Origin: Tuctoria greenei
Lineage: Eukaryota > Streptophyta > Magnoliopsida > Poales > Poaceae
Direction: 5' to 3'
Length of the DNA stretch: 64,000 bases
Assembly (NCBI GenBank): GCA_036927565.1
Contig: JAYESD010000010.1
Location: forward strand, 119,194,866-119,258,865
Numbering within the stretch: the first letter of the stretch is position 1; every line of letters starts with the position of its first letter. Of the stretch, positions 42,080 through 52,372 are shown piece by piece. A model generated the notes under the pieces. It saw only the letters and a program-made list of their open reading frames with translations. It was not told the origin of the DNA and searched no databases. The translations under genes and the position numbers were made by a program.

Positions 42080-45060
42080 TCAAGAATTAATGTGACGTTG
42101 ATGCATGTTTATAGTTTTCCTAAGAAGACGGGAATTTATTGTTAGAACAGAAAATCCTGAACCCTTTTGTTGACCAACACCCTTTTGTTGACCAACACAC
42201 TTTTGTTGAGCAGAACTCTTTTGTGGGGCTACTAGCTGTTGTGTACCTGTTTGTTGAAGCTCCAATGTTCTGCGCATTTCATCCATCATTGTACGCATGT
42301 CCTCCATTTCCTTAGCTGTCCATTCGATCAGCTGCCATCCAACCTTCTAAGTTCTCGACTTGAAGGTTTAGGTCTTCATTCTTCTGGCCTATGCCATTCA
42401 TCTGGTTGGTTAATTCATCAGTTCTTCCTTCCAAGTCTTGCACCTGCAGATTGAGGTCTGCATTTCTATCTTCTAAATTTCAAACTTGGTAGTTGAGGTT
42501 TTCAGCCATCTGGATACGCATTCATTCAGAAACATTAGGTTTAGCCAGATAACCACGCCCTCGAACCTATGATCCTGCACAACCGATTGAGGATCTATAA
42601 CAACGTTTGAAGATGTTGTTTCTCTCCTCATTTGGGATTAGGCCTCCCTGCTCACCTTCCTTGTCGTTCACTTGGTCACGTGATTGGCTCTATATACAAA
42701 AAGAAAAGTCACAGGTACATTGCAAATATTTATTTAAATGGGGATTATTTGTAGTGTTACTCACATGTACAACTTCTGCTTGCTCGTTTGCCCATTTACA
42801 GTTCTTCAAATGGCTTGCCTCCCACAGTTGTATGTCATCGGGTTCTTCTCTGATTTTTGGGGCTCGCTACACAAAATCTGAGTAAAATTCAGCATATAGG
42901 TATACATATTGATCGCAGCGCAAAAAAAGCATGATTTATTTTCCATACCTTCTTGTAACTAAATTGGGCATAGGATTTGGAGCCAATCAAGTGTTTCATC
43001 TTTTGACTTCTTCGATTTTGAGAATTGGTCCTGCTTAACGACTGCAATTTTAAGAATTAGTTCCAAGAATGAAAGTAAATGAAATAATTTTTGTATGATG
43101 TGAAGATATTAAAAAGTTAGATGACCTTGAATCGCTCAAACCCAAAATAATCTATTAGGTGCAACCAATCGACGTCCTCTACGTCATCGAGTTTGTTTTG
43201 TATATGTTCATCATCGGCTGAATAACTCTTATAGGTGGCATGCAATGTCGATCGTCACCCCTTGTCGCGCTCACCAGCAATCTTAAAAAAAAAGTTTTGA
43301 CCTCTGCTCTGTGTCCTCCAAGTCCCAGTAATCATGTACCTTGTATAACTCATTAGTATAAACGTACAAAGATGAAGATTGCTAGAAAAAATACTTGTGT
43401 GGGGCATGACGACAATAACCAAAACGTCTTTTACTTTTTCTCTCTTGTGAGATCGCCAACCTCTGCCCACTTCCTTGCACCAGTGAGGGGTGCATGTATT
43501 TTTGTAGTCATAAGCACATGATCCACAAAGTACCGGTGATAAGTACCAATCACAGCACCCAACCTACTAGAAAACTGAATTGGTAGCTTCTGATTCTCAG
43601 TCGTTCTATGAGTATAGGCGGCATATCGTATTATGTCAACCTTAAGTCCTTTAGCCACCCCTCTTCCGAATTCCTTCTTTCTATTACATTAATTCAAACT
43701 GTAAACGGTTAAAGCAAATTACCACCTGACAAAGTTTAATATCCTGTACAAATAGTGTGAAAGAAGAAAATTATGATGTTCGTACCATCTTCAATAAGAG
43801 TGCAGCAAATACGAGTGTGGGACGACTGCGTCCCATCAGCACTTTGTTCCGTATCATAGGGCGATGCATTTTGTTCATAATTTTGTTGCTGATCATAACC
43901 TAAAATGAGCCATCATACACACATGTCAGTGGCACTCTTGCACCTGTAGTACTGCAGGGGATTTTCAGTCCGGCAGCAAAGCAGGCAAGACCAAGGGGGC
44001 GGGCATGTAGCTGGCGACATTACACAGAGATAGGGTCCACCAGTTCAGTCTGACCGACATGAGCTGGGGCGCGTCTTGTGGAGAATTGGTGGTAGGGCGA
44101 GTAATGAACGCCAGCGGTAGCAGGTGGCTAATGAAGATAGATGAGGCGGGCAGCTTGCGACGCTTTACAAAGTGAGGGTTTGGTCTAATTGAGATCACTC
44201 GGAGCAACTCTCGAGGAGGATTGGTGGCAGGAGGAGTAAAGGCCAGGGGTTTGTAGGCGGCGGGGTCATCATCCCACGCGAAGGATGGAACGTGGCGATG
44301 GACGAGGGAGACGAGTCTAGGAGGACACTGAAGTGCTGGAGTGGCCGGCGGTGAGAGAGCGCAGCGTGGAGGTGTCAAAAAATCATGCCATCACATAGAC
44401 TGATGATCCTAATGCAACAGTTTTCTGCTTCGTGGCAGAGCGAGTAATGAACACCAGTGGTAGCTGGTGGCAAGTGCAAGATAGATGAGGTGGGGAGCTT
44501 GCGACGATTAACAAAGCGAGGGTTCAGTCTGGTCGAAATCACCTGGAGCAAGTCTCGATCGAGGAGGATTGGTGGCAGGACGAGTAATGGCCAGGGGTTT
44601 GCGTGTGGCGGAGTCATAATGGCACACAAAGGATGGGACTTGGTGATGGGCGAGGGAGACACGTCGGGGTGGACATAGAAGTGAAAGGCAGCAGGGTGTG
44701 GGTGTCGGTGCCGGAGTGGCCGGCGACGAGAGAGCGCAGCGTGGAGGCAAAAAATCACGCCATCACATAGACTGATGAACTGTTAACTAGGACTAGGAAA
44801 GTAGAATTGCAAGGCATGCTAAAACAATTAGTAGAGCCTAGTACATATTAATGGCTTGTATATCTATGCCTGTTGTTGGTTCATGCATACTTGTAATACC
44901 AAGGAATGAAGAATCTCGGGGTTCCTGAACATCTTCTCTTACATTCTCTGCATGCCATGCAAAGGAATTAATGTGTTCTAAAATTTTAGATTTTGATAGT
45001 AAACACATTTATAGTTATACCAGGTGCTTGTTGGACACCACGATTACTTGTCGACGACAT
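42080..45060 (-). pseudogene. CACTA TNP1-like (plant transposase_24 type) gene, multi-exon
   Basis: Minus-strand exons inferred from homology and splice sites are about 45060-45023 (MSSTSNRGVQQAPG, donor GTATAA), 44930-44862, 43897-43788 (GYDQQQNYEQNASPY), 43687-43430 (IQFSSRLGAVIGTYHRYFVD), 43235-43125 (NKLDDVEDVDWLHLIDYFG), 43020-42957 (SRTNSQNRRSQKMKHLIGSK), 42870-42775 (EEPDDIQLWEASHLKN) and 42692-42080. The last exon has an RGRGYLAKPN segment, heptad coiled coil and QQKGVG repeats. Family members bind subterminal repeats of CACTA elements in the nucleus. Stops in the last exon (near 42560 and 42480) and a shift near 43280 suggest decay. No TNP2 transposase is nearby. Confidence 0.7.
44093..44778. 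repeat. Tandem duplication of about 340 bp inside the TNP1-like gene
   Basis: Copy 1 (44093-44407) and copy 2 (44434-44778) share gcgagtaatgaac, gaggaggattggtggcagga, gagagcgcagcgtggagg and the end catcacatagactgatga. Copy 2 has a small extra block near 44690. They lie in the long intron between the second and third inferred exons and are more GC-rich than the exons. Frames on both strands are shadows of the repeat. Confidence 0.8.
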
Positions 45061-46664
45061 GACAATTTGGTGTCTTGTTCCTAAAGTAAAGAGGATATAT
45101 AGTAAATAACATTGATAATGTCAAGTTACATGACTGACATAGATTTTGGATCGGGCGGTGTGGTTCCTATAAGCTGAGAGGGTTTGTTTGGAAAGGAGGA
45201 ATTAGAAATGGAGGAATAGAAAAAATGTACGATCCGAGAAAAATACGAGAAAGAACAAAGTGTAAAAGTCGTGAGAACTGAAAATCTTACGAATATAAGT
45301 TTGGAACACGAGAATTAGTACAACATTTGGAATGGTTGATTAGATAACCATTGCATCATTTACTTCTAAATCCAAAAATTACATACTACCTCCGGTTTTT
45401 AATATTTATTGTTCTCGACAAGGGATTGAACTAGAAATACACTACCATAAGCTGTCAGAGCGACATTTATTTCAGGACAGAGGTATTATATGCTATATAT
45501 ATAACTAAATTTGTGAAACATCATAGCATATTTCTTATTTGTTAATTTATTTAATCTTCGTATATCTGCCCACCACCTGTTTCAGTTATTTACACTTTCT
45601 TTTATTAAAAATCTCATGTCAATCTGTGTGTAGGAGTAGCGTTGGGCGACTATTGTTAGCTGGGGTGGACTAATAATTAGTTGTACAACTACGCTGTTAC
45701 GAATACCTAAAGATAATTTTAGCAGCTAACAATTATCTCTAGAGGTTCCAAACATGCCCTAATGTGTACCACTACACAAGCCAATATAGCTCTATAAAAA
45801 GATGGCATGGATCTGGTAGAACTTACCTAGTACAAAACTGGAGTCCGGCATGTCGCATGGAGGTGGTGGCGATGAAAAAGCTCCGTAGAGCCCGTCAAAC
45901 TTGGTGGCCCGATGTTGTACCCACGAGTCACCACCACCAAGAGCTCCGATGCGTCAATGCGATACACATGTGAAAAAGTGTAAAAATCATGGGAACTTAA
46001 AACACGGGAATTTCTTAGGAATACAAGTTTGGAACAAAGTACTGAGAGTAGCACATTTGGAGTAATGCGAGATCTCACCGGAAGGGCAGGGAAGCAGTGT
46101 TATGGGAATAGAGGCCATGGTACTGCGGGATAAGAATCCATTGTTTCCATTTATACTTATCGTGGCAATTAAATAGGGTTACAATGGGCGGCATTGAAAT
46201 TGGAGGCGCAGGGAGTGAAATTTCAATTGTGAAAATCTCAATTGTGGTGTGCCCCTGTGCTTGCATGCAATCATGATTAAATTCATGTCATGTCGCGTCG
46301 ATTCCTGCACATGGTTTTACACTTCACCAGATGTATTAGTTACAATGGATAAACTACTTTTCAGGCGCCTGATGCATTAGGCGATGGACTAGTTTGCAAT
46401 TAAGATGATGTAATTTCATAAGCTTGTTAATTATGCATCATGTTAGTTGTTAATTCTATTAATTGTAAGGATTATGTTAGTTGTGAGTTAATAAATCATT
46501 TTTTGTCAATGTAAGAGCTATTGAAAGATAATCTTGACAATTATGAATACTAACGGCAATAGGAGATGTTTTTCGATAAAAGAAGTTATTTTTTGATACT
46601 GCATAAGACACATTGCTCATGAACAGAAAATAAATTTTTCGTTAACATAAAACTAACACATATA
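45061..46664. other. Non-coding stretch with MITE-like fragments
   Basis: Two diverged copies of a short repeat occur at about 45260-45345 and 45970-46060 (gtgtaaaa...gaact...aatataagtttggaac...acatttggaat). The end ggttccaaacatgcccta (45744) resembles a MITE terminus. The start tactacctccggttttta (45386) resembles a Stowaway end. No complete element or gene is supported. Confidence 0.4.
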
Positions 46665-46984
46665 TTACAAACAAGAAATATGAGAAAGCAATAGAAAACA
46701 AGAAAAACAAAAACTACTCCTAATCCTACTATCCTCGGAGTCGAAGGGGGTCTCCTCCACCTCCTCCTCTGCCGCCTCCTCCTCCTCCTTTGGCAATTGA
46801 GTCCGAAGCTTCTGGGCGATGGTGCTGGCGGTCCTCCACCCCAGCCACCTCCACGATCGTCTCATGGAGGGCATCGAGATGAGCGGCCACATAGCTTCAC
46901 CCGAAGTAGTAGTGGTCGGCGGAGTCCATGCTGGTGTGGACGGGAAGGGTCCCAAGACCCCGACGGCTACACGAGCGAGATGTA
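46665..46984 (-). other. GC-rich open stretch downstream of the exonuclease pseudogene
   Basis: Several frames are open because of (ctc)n/(gag)n low-complexity sequence near 46750-46795. Minus-strand translation gives no family I recognise. It may be 3' sequence of the adjacent pseudogene or captured flank. Confidence 0.3.
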
Positions 46985-47689
46985 TCATAAAATACATCCC
47001 GCGCCATTTTCGCGAGCTGTTTTGTGCGCTCGTCGTCGGCGGACTTGCTGTCGATGGCCTCCTGAAGGCTCCGCCGTGTTCATCGATGCAGGTGGTGAGG
47101 AGGCAGACAGTCTCCTGAACCCAAACGGGATGAGGAGGTTGATCCATGCATAGTTGATCTGCTCACTGGAGAGATTGTATGCATCCCAGTGGCTCGTCCT
47201 CACTCGGTAAGGCTTCTCCATGTCAGAGCCCATCACAGCGCTCACAATGTCCTTCAGCCCCGAATGGCAGAGGCTCGGGCGATCCATATCCTCTGCCGCG
47301 AGCTCGGCCAGGTCCATCATTTTGGCCACCTAAAGTTGCCATTCCTTCTAGTGTCGGTCGGCGTCACCCTCCACGCCCACGCTGATGAAGAGATAGTCGG
47401 AATCGCCGAGGAAATCTTCCAGCTCATCAGGGTGGTAGCCAGCATGGATGACCTAGAAGAAAGGGCAGAAGCGGTCAACACAGTGCTGCAGAATGACGAC
47501 GGGGTTCTGGTCGACGGAGTAGCTGGGGCGCCACTCGACGTAGAGCCTAACGATGAGCTTGTGAAAGCGTCAGTGAACGACGGAGAGGACCTCGTCGAGC
47601 AAGTCCTCCATGGCCTCACCAGAGGATGTCACTGTGGTGGTCATCTTGTCGTCCTCGAACATAATATTGTACACCTAAGTCCCTGCCAT
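46985..47689 (-). pseudogene. Werner-syndrome-like 3'-5' exonuclease (DEDD) pseudogene
   Basis: Translating the minus strand from the ATG at 47689 gives one continuous homologous frame with about five stops (MAGT*VYNIMFEDDK near the start, others near 47552, 47448, 47350 and 47333). Landmarks are TTTVTSSGEAMEDLL, VEWRPSYSVDQNP, LGDSDYLFISVGVEGDAD, MMDLAELAAEDM and SHWDAYNLSSEQINYAWIN. The family trims DNA or RNA 3' ends using four acidic residues. Here the first motif DxE reads YxE (RLYVEW) and the last Asp of Y-x3-D reads Asn (YAWIN). It is a dead copy of a plant gene with no intron visible. Confidence 0.75.
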
Positions 47690-49219
47690 TGGGTCCTCTC
47701 CTTGCTCCTACGGCTGCAGTCTGCGATGGTGCGGCGCAACTTATCTCTTTTGCAAACCTTCTTCCACCTCTATATTGGATTTTGGAAATGGGCATGGATA
47801 TATAACTGATGCAGTTACAACATGAGTGGAGAAGTTTCCGAATTTGATGGACGCAAGCCCCTAGTAAAGAAAGTATGAAGATTTTTGAATCTGATATACT
47901 CTTTCCATTTTGAATTCTTATCGTTATGACCATAAATTGTCTCAACCAAACACCACATGCAACAACTTTTCTTTATGGAAAATGCATTTATTTCTTCAAT
48001 TTACATTGTTAGGTGGAAGAGTTTAAGTGCAATAATACAATAATAGTAGGATAGAGATCTTGTGTTTTAGAAAAAAGAATTATACAATATGGCTAGAGAT
48101 TTGTTTACATTCTAATCTTCTCTTTATTACCCATTCATATATTTCTTATATGCATTTTTCGGATGTGGCGTACGTGTTTTCACTTTTTGTTGAAAGATCA
48201 TCATTTTTAGGCTTGTTGATCATGTTTGATGACGTTGAGGATAGGAAGAGCCATGCGTTGTGACCGTGCGTGCTGCAAGATTCAAGACATTGCCGTACAT
48301 GGCAATCATCGGGGTAGGGTTGCATGGTTAAGGTAACCGTGCAGTGCGCCCATGGCAGTATCGTTGTAACTGTAAGATCAGAGCCTGAACGTACGTGGCA
48401 AGTCACACAGAGACGGTTGTGCGGCCCGGCCACAAAGAATTCGATTTCCGCACCAAGGGGATTCCACTGCCAGCCAAGCATACATCAATCGTCGATTCGA
48501 GGGCAGGCAGTGTAGGGCTTTGACGGAAAACATCACTGTAATTAATATGCTTGGTGATAACAATAATGGTATACTGATAAATACAATGACCGTGTACGAA
48601 CTCCTAAGCTCCTATAATGGATGGATGAAATATTTGATCCTGAAGATTTTATTTTTGTGAGTGCTATGTAGAAAAGTGCTAGAAAATCTAACAACAAAAA
48701 AAATTAACAGATAAAATAGAGACCAATGAGAGAGGTTGGGAAAAGAGGAAAACAAAATTTGAAGTGTTAGTTTTGTTTCTGGAACCATAGGGATGTGGGA
48801 AAGAAAGCATGTCCATAACCATTAAATACCCTTTTTAATTATCATATTTATTTCATTTGGTTGTAATAAACAAATAAGAGATATTATTTAGATTCATTCC
48901 ATAAAAACTTGAACCCTGAATCTGAATATGATTGGACCTGGATCCTTTCCAGTGAAAGATCAGGTGTGGCCTTTTAAGTGGGATCTTTAAGAGCTGAAAA
49001 ATACATGTTGGAAGTTACTACTGCTGAAAATTTTTACGTGGCATACCCTTCGTAAAAATTCTAGATCCGCCACTGATGACTCATATATAATGGTCAAGGC
49101 GAGCCATTCAATCAACACTTCCGGCACACGCATATATAGAAGGGGCATAGTGATGAAAGGGAAGATGATGGCAGAAGGAAGGAGGCCTCGCCCAGCCAAT
49201 TGTATCTGCGGCCGGACAC
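47690..49219. other. Non-coding stretch
   Basis: This is AT-rich intergenic sequence. I see no coding frame with family resemblance, no tRNA and no complete repeat. The frames at 47616-47945 and 48146-48481 lack recognisable domains and overlap antisense frames of similar length. Confidence 0.5.
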
Positions 49220-49361
49220 AGCTTCACTCAGCCCATGTGTGCTCCCACTGATGTGTCATATTTTAATTGGTTTTGAAAATTTGGTTAGTAGACTAGAAAT
49301 AAATGAAGAGACAAATAAAGTATGACACGTCAGTGGGACTATGCATGGGAGGAGAGAAGCC
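49220..49361. mobile_element. Fold-back MITE-like element
   Basis: Inverted repeats at 49220-49260 and 49321-49361 pair through cccatg, tcccactga and gtgtcata with a minority of mismatches, around a 60-nt AT-rich loop. It encodes nothing. The family is not assigned; target duplications are not clear. Confidence 0.6.
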
Positions 49362-49698
49362 GACCGTTTTCGAGGAATAAAATTATTACATGTCAGCGGG
49401 GAGAGGAGAGAACGGGATGAGAGAAGCCGTATCCACAGCCAGCGGGGAAGAGATAAGGACGATGAAGGGAGTAGCGCGTCTCATCACCTCGTATAGTAAC
49501 TACCCTGCAATAACGGCTCGACACGACCCGAAAAAGGGATCCAACGTGCGTCGCTCCGCTCCTAGAAGCTCTTCTAACATGAGCCACATCTGACCTTATG
49601 CATTTTTTTGTTTTAACAAGTTTAACCGAGAGTTCAACAATACTGCTTGGAATAAACTTTAAAGCTATCATCCCCACTATGTTGTATAGTAGCTTATA
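49362..49698. other. Non-coding stretch between two MITE-like elements
   Basis: I see no feature beyond short frames on both strands (49390-49593, 49393-49707) that overlap each other and match nothing I know. Confidence 0.4.
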
Positions 49699-49700
49699 TA

Positions 49701-49785
49701 CTCCCACCTAGTTCGAAATAATTGTCACCGAGCACCTGCTCAAATATGAACTAACCAGTGACAATTATATTGGATCAGAAGAGAG
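49701..49785. mobile_element. Stowaway-like MITE
   Basis: The ends ctcccacctagttcgaaata and the complement of tggatcagaagagag pair at about 22 of 30 positions, perfectly over ataattgtcac. TA dinucleotides flank both ends (49699-49700, 49786-49787), the Tc1/mariner target preference. A second Stowaway-type end, ggagggagta, lies at 49843-49852 and may belong to a longer or nested copy. Confidence 0.6.
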
Positions 49786-50511
49786 TACCACGTAAGGCAG
49801 CGGCAGCCTCAATGAATTATGCCGTTATGCATGGAGTGAAAAGGAGGGAGTACCATGTGAATGTGTGGTGTGTATAACAATTTATCGCTAGCCCTGGACC
49901 TGGAGGTCTACTGTTCCCACGTCTGATTCTTCTCAATTGATTCAATTTCCTTCTTCATCTTCGTGCGCCCGATGAGGCACCACCATTGCCACTATCACTA
50001 ATGATCTTTAGGGACATCTTCTTCCCCGGAATTTCTGTTCTCGTCATCCTTTGTTACTTCACAGGCTCTTGTGCCACTAGTTGGAGCACAAAACACACGA
50101 TGCAAACAACTCAGGTGAAAAATTCAGGTTTCTGCCGATGTTGTGCTTGTGTTGAAGGATCGATGTTAGTAGCAGAAGAGAACAGAGAAATGGTTGTCTC
50201 CAGAGAGCCCATTCGGTGGATGCAACTGAGCTACTGATCAGCGCAATAGATAAAAGGATTAAAAGCACATGCATGACACACATAACTCCCACTACACACG
50301 CTTCATGCCGTTCACTGAGATCCATGATACACGCACCCTGACTCGGTTCCTTCGGCGCAAGAACAAGACTCAAGCATGCATAAGAGAATTATAAAAAAAC
50401 GAAACACTCACAGAGTTTCAAACTAAGACCCAAACGTAAAGGTAAACTAAAATGCATGACTCCTGACAGACTTGACCAACAAGATTAACACAATACGCCT
50501 AAGAGACTTAT
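49786..50511. other. Non-coding stretch before the reversed solo LTR
   Basis: Short frames on both strands (49986-50237 plus, 50077-50373 minus) overlap and lack recognisable domains. No gene or repeat is supported. Confidence 0.4.
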
Positions 50512-52369
50512 TGTGACACCCGATTCCAAAAACGAACTAAGTGAACACATATGTGTGCTTAGGATACTCATCATACATAAACGGCAACCTCACAATTCAT
50601 ATTCAGAAATTCACCACGTCACAATAGTAAATAGGTACTTTATTACAATAACTCAATGGGTCTTAAATTACAAATCTCTAATTATTGCAGTGGAAATAAA
50701 CTAAGCAGTGCGACTAGATTCCACAGGCAATTGACGATAGCATGCAACCTAGAACTCCACATGATCCTCATGGTACTCCCAAGCATTAGCTGTAACTGTT
50801 TGGGGGGAAGGGGTTGCAAGGGTGAGTACATGTCGTACTCAGCAAATGTGGAAAAGTATGACATGTAGCTAAAAACAAAGATGATGAAAAATAGCTAGTT
50901 GCAGAAAAGTACAATACATAAACATGTAAAAGCAGCCTAAAATGTCTATGTGGGTTTAAATCCCATCATAACTCAAGTAATTATCAAAATCCATATCCCA
51001 ACATATATCATTTAGAACCAGTCAACAAATTATACCATCACCATATGTGGAACAAACGTCACAATCAATAAATGCTCATATAGTACTCAATATGCCATGA
51101 TATGCATGAATGATGCAATTACGATGTAGTACATGTTATTATTTCATGATTATTGCTTACTAACTAGTTACAATTGAGTGTTACATGTTTGGGCAAGTTT
51201 TGAGTCAATTCGGGAAAAACTGGGAAAATTACAGGAATTTCATAATTCAGAGGCTGGACATGTCTGCTATGGACCAGAAAGTTCAATGGACTAGTCCGCA
51301 CAGGGCCGGACAAGTCCGCTATGCCAGGGTTTTGCGAACTTACCATCTAGGACATGATGTAAATCGAGATTGGGATCAGAATTAACGTGGGAAGTTGGAT
51401 CTAGGGTAGTTACCGTGAAAACAAATGTTCAATTGTTGAGGAGACGATGTGTAGGTTCGAAGAAGATGAAGAATTTGTGAAGAAGAACGTTGATGTAGAA
51501 GAATTGGTGAAGAAGATCGTAGTAGCGGCGACGATCTTGATTGATCCCCTTTCTTATTCCTCTTCCATATTCTTCCTTATCTTCCCTTCCTCGCGACTGG
51601 GGCTTCTTTCTTCAAGAGCAGCAGCTCACAAGAGAAACAGGCGTTTGAGTTGCTACTAATACGGAAAAGGGGTAAAGGGTGGGTGGTTGGGTGTTTATAT
51701 ATGAGGAGAGGTGGTGGTGCTGAGGTGGAATCCAAGTCAAAGTCAGTGGGGACAAGTAGGGCCTTGGTGGTGTCCCACTTGGGCTCCTCAAGGGTGAGGG
51801 ACGACGTTCTTGGGCCCAATTAAGACAATTACCCAATAACTCATCATGGAGGAAAAATAGAATCCAAGTCGAAACCCTAATTACTAGACTAGTTCGTAGG
51901 AAGGCCAGACAAGTCGGTTCAAGATCAGAGAGTTAAACAGACAAGCTCGGTATCATGTCGAACAAGTCTGTCCAAGACCAGAAGCCCATAAGACAAGCCC
52001 CGCGCTTGACCGGACAAGTCCGGGGTTACACAGTTTCAAAACCAAAATAAGTTTTGGGATTTTTTCGGACAACTCCAAAGAGTTCAGTAGCGATCATCGG
52101 ACTAGCCCGTATACAATAACGGACAAGGCCATATGAGAACAGGAACCAAAACTGGATTAATCCGTAGCAATTAATGGAGTGGTCCGGGGAACAACAATAG
52201 CAAAACCAGACTAGTCTGAGGTCCAATCTAGACAAGTCCAATCCAAAGATTTATTTTATCTATTGGTTTGCCTCTAATTCATTTTAATCTTGTTCCTTTT
52301 TTGTTGCATTATGTTAGACATGTATAAGAATGAATGTGATGCATGGTGGATGAAAATGAGGGTGTTACA
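50512..52369 (-). mobile_element. Reversed Tekay-type solo LTR, internally deleted
   Basis: It runs from tgtgacacccgattcc (50512) to ggtgttaca (52369). A minus-strand TATA box is at 51694-51701 and a palindrome array lies at 51890-52240. It is 1858 bp long, about 1 kb shorter than full length. The missing part is the central block found at 3990-5060 of the other reversed copy. Flanks cttat and aacta do not match, so no target duplication is preserved. It ends three bases from the start of element G. Confidence 0.82.
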
Positions 52370-52372
52370 AAC

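Noticed and set aside
43965..44758. Minus-strand Pro/Arg-rich frames of 127-137 codons
   Set aside because: They follow the tandem duplication in an intron of the TNP1-like gene and lack recognisable domains.
46797..47809. Plus-strand frames of 99-206 codons over the exonuclease pseudogene
   Set aside because: The minus-strand frame shows consistent family landmarks across the region; the plus frames are shadows.
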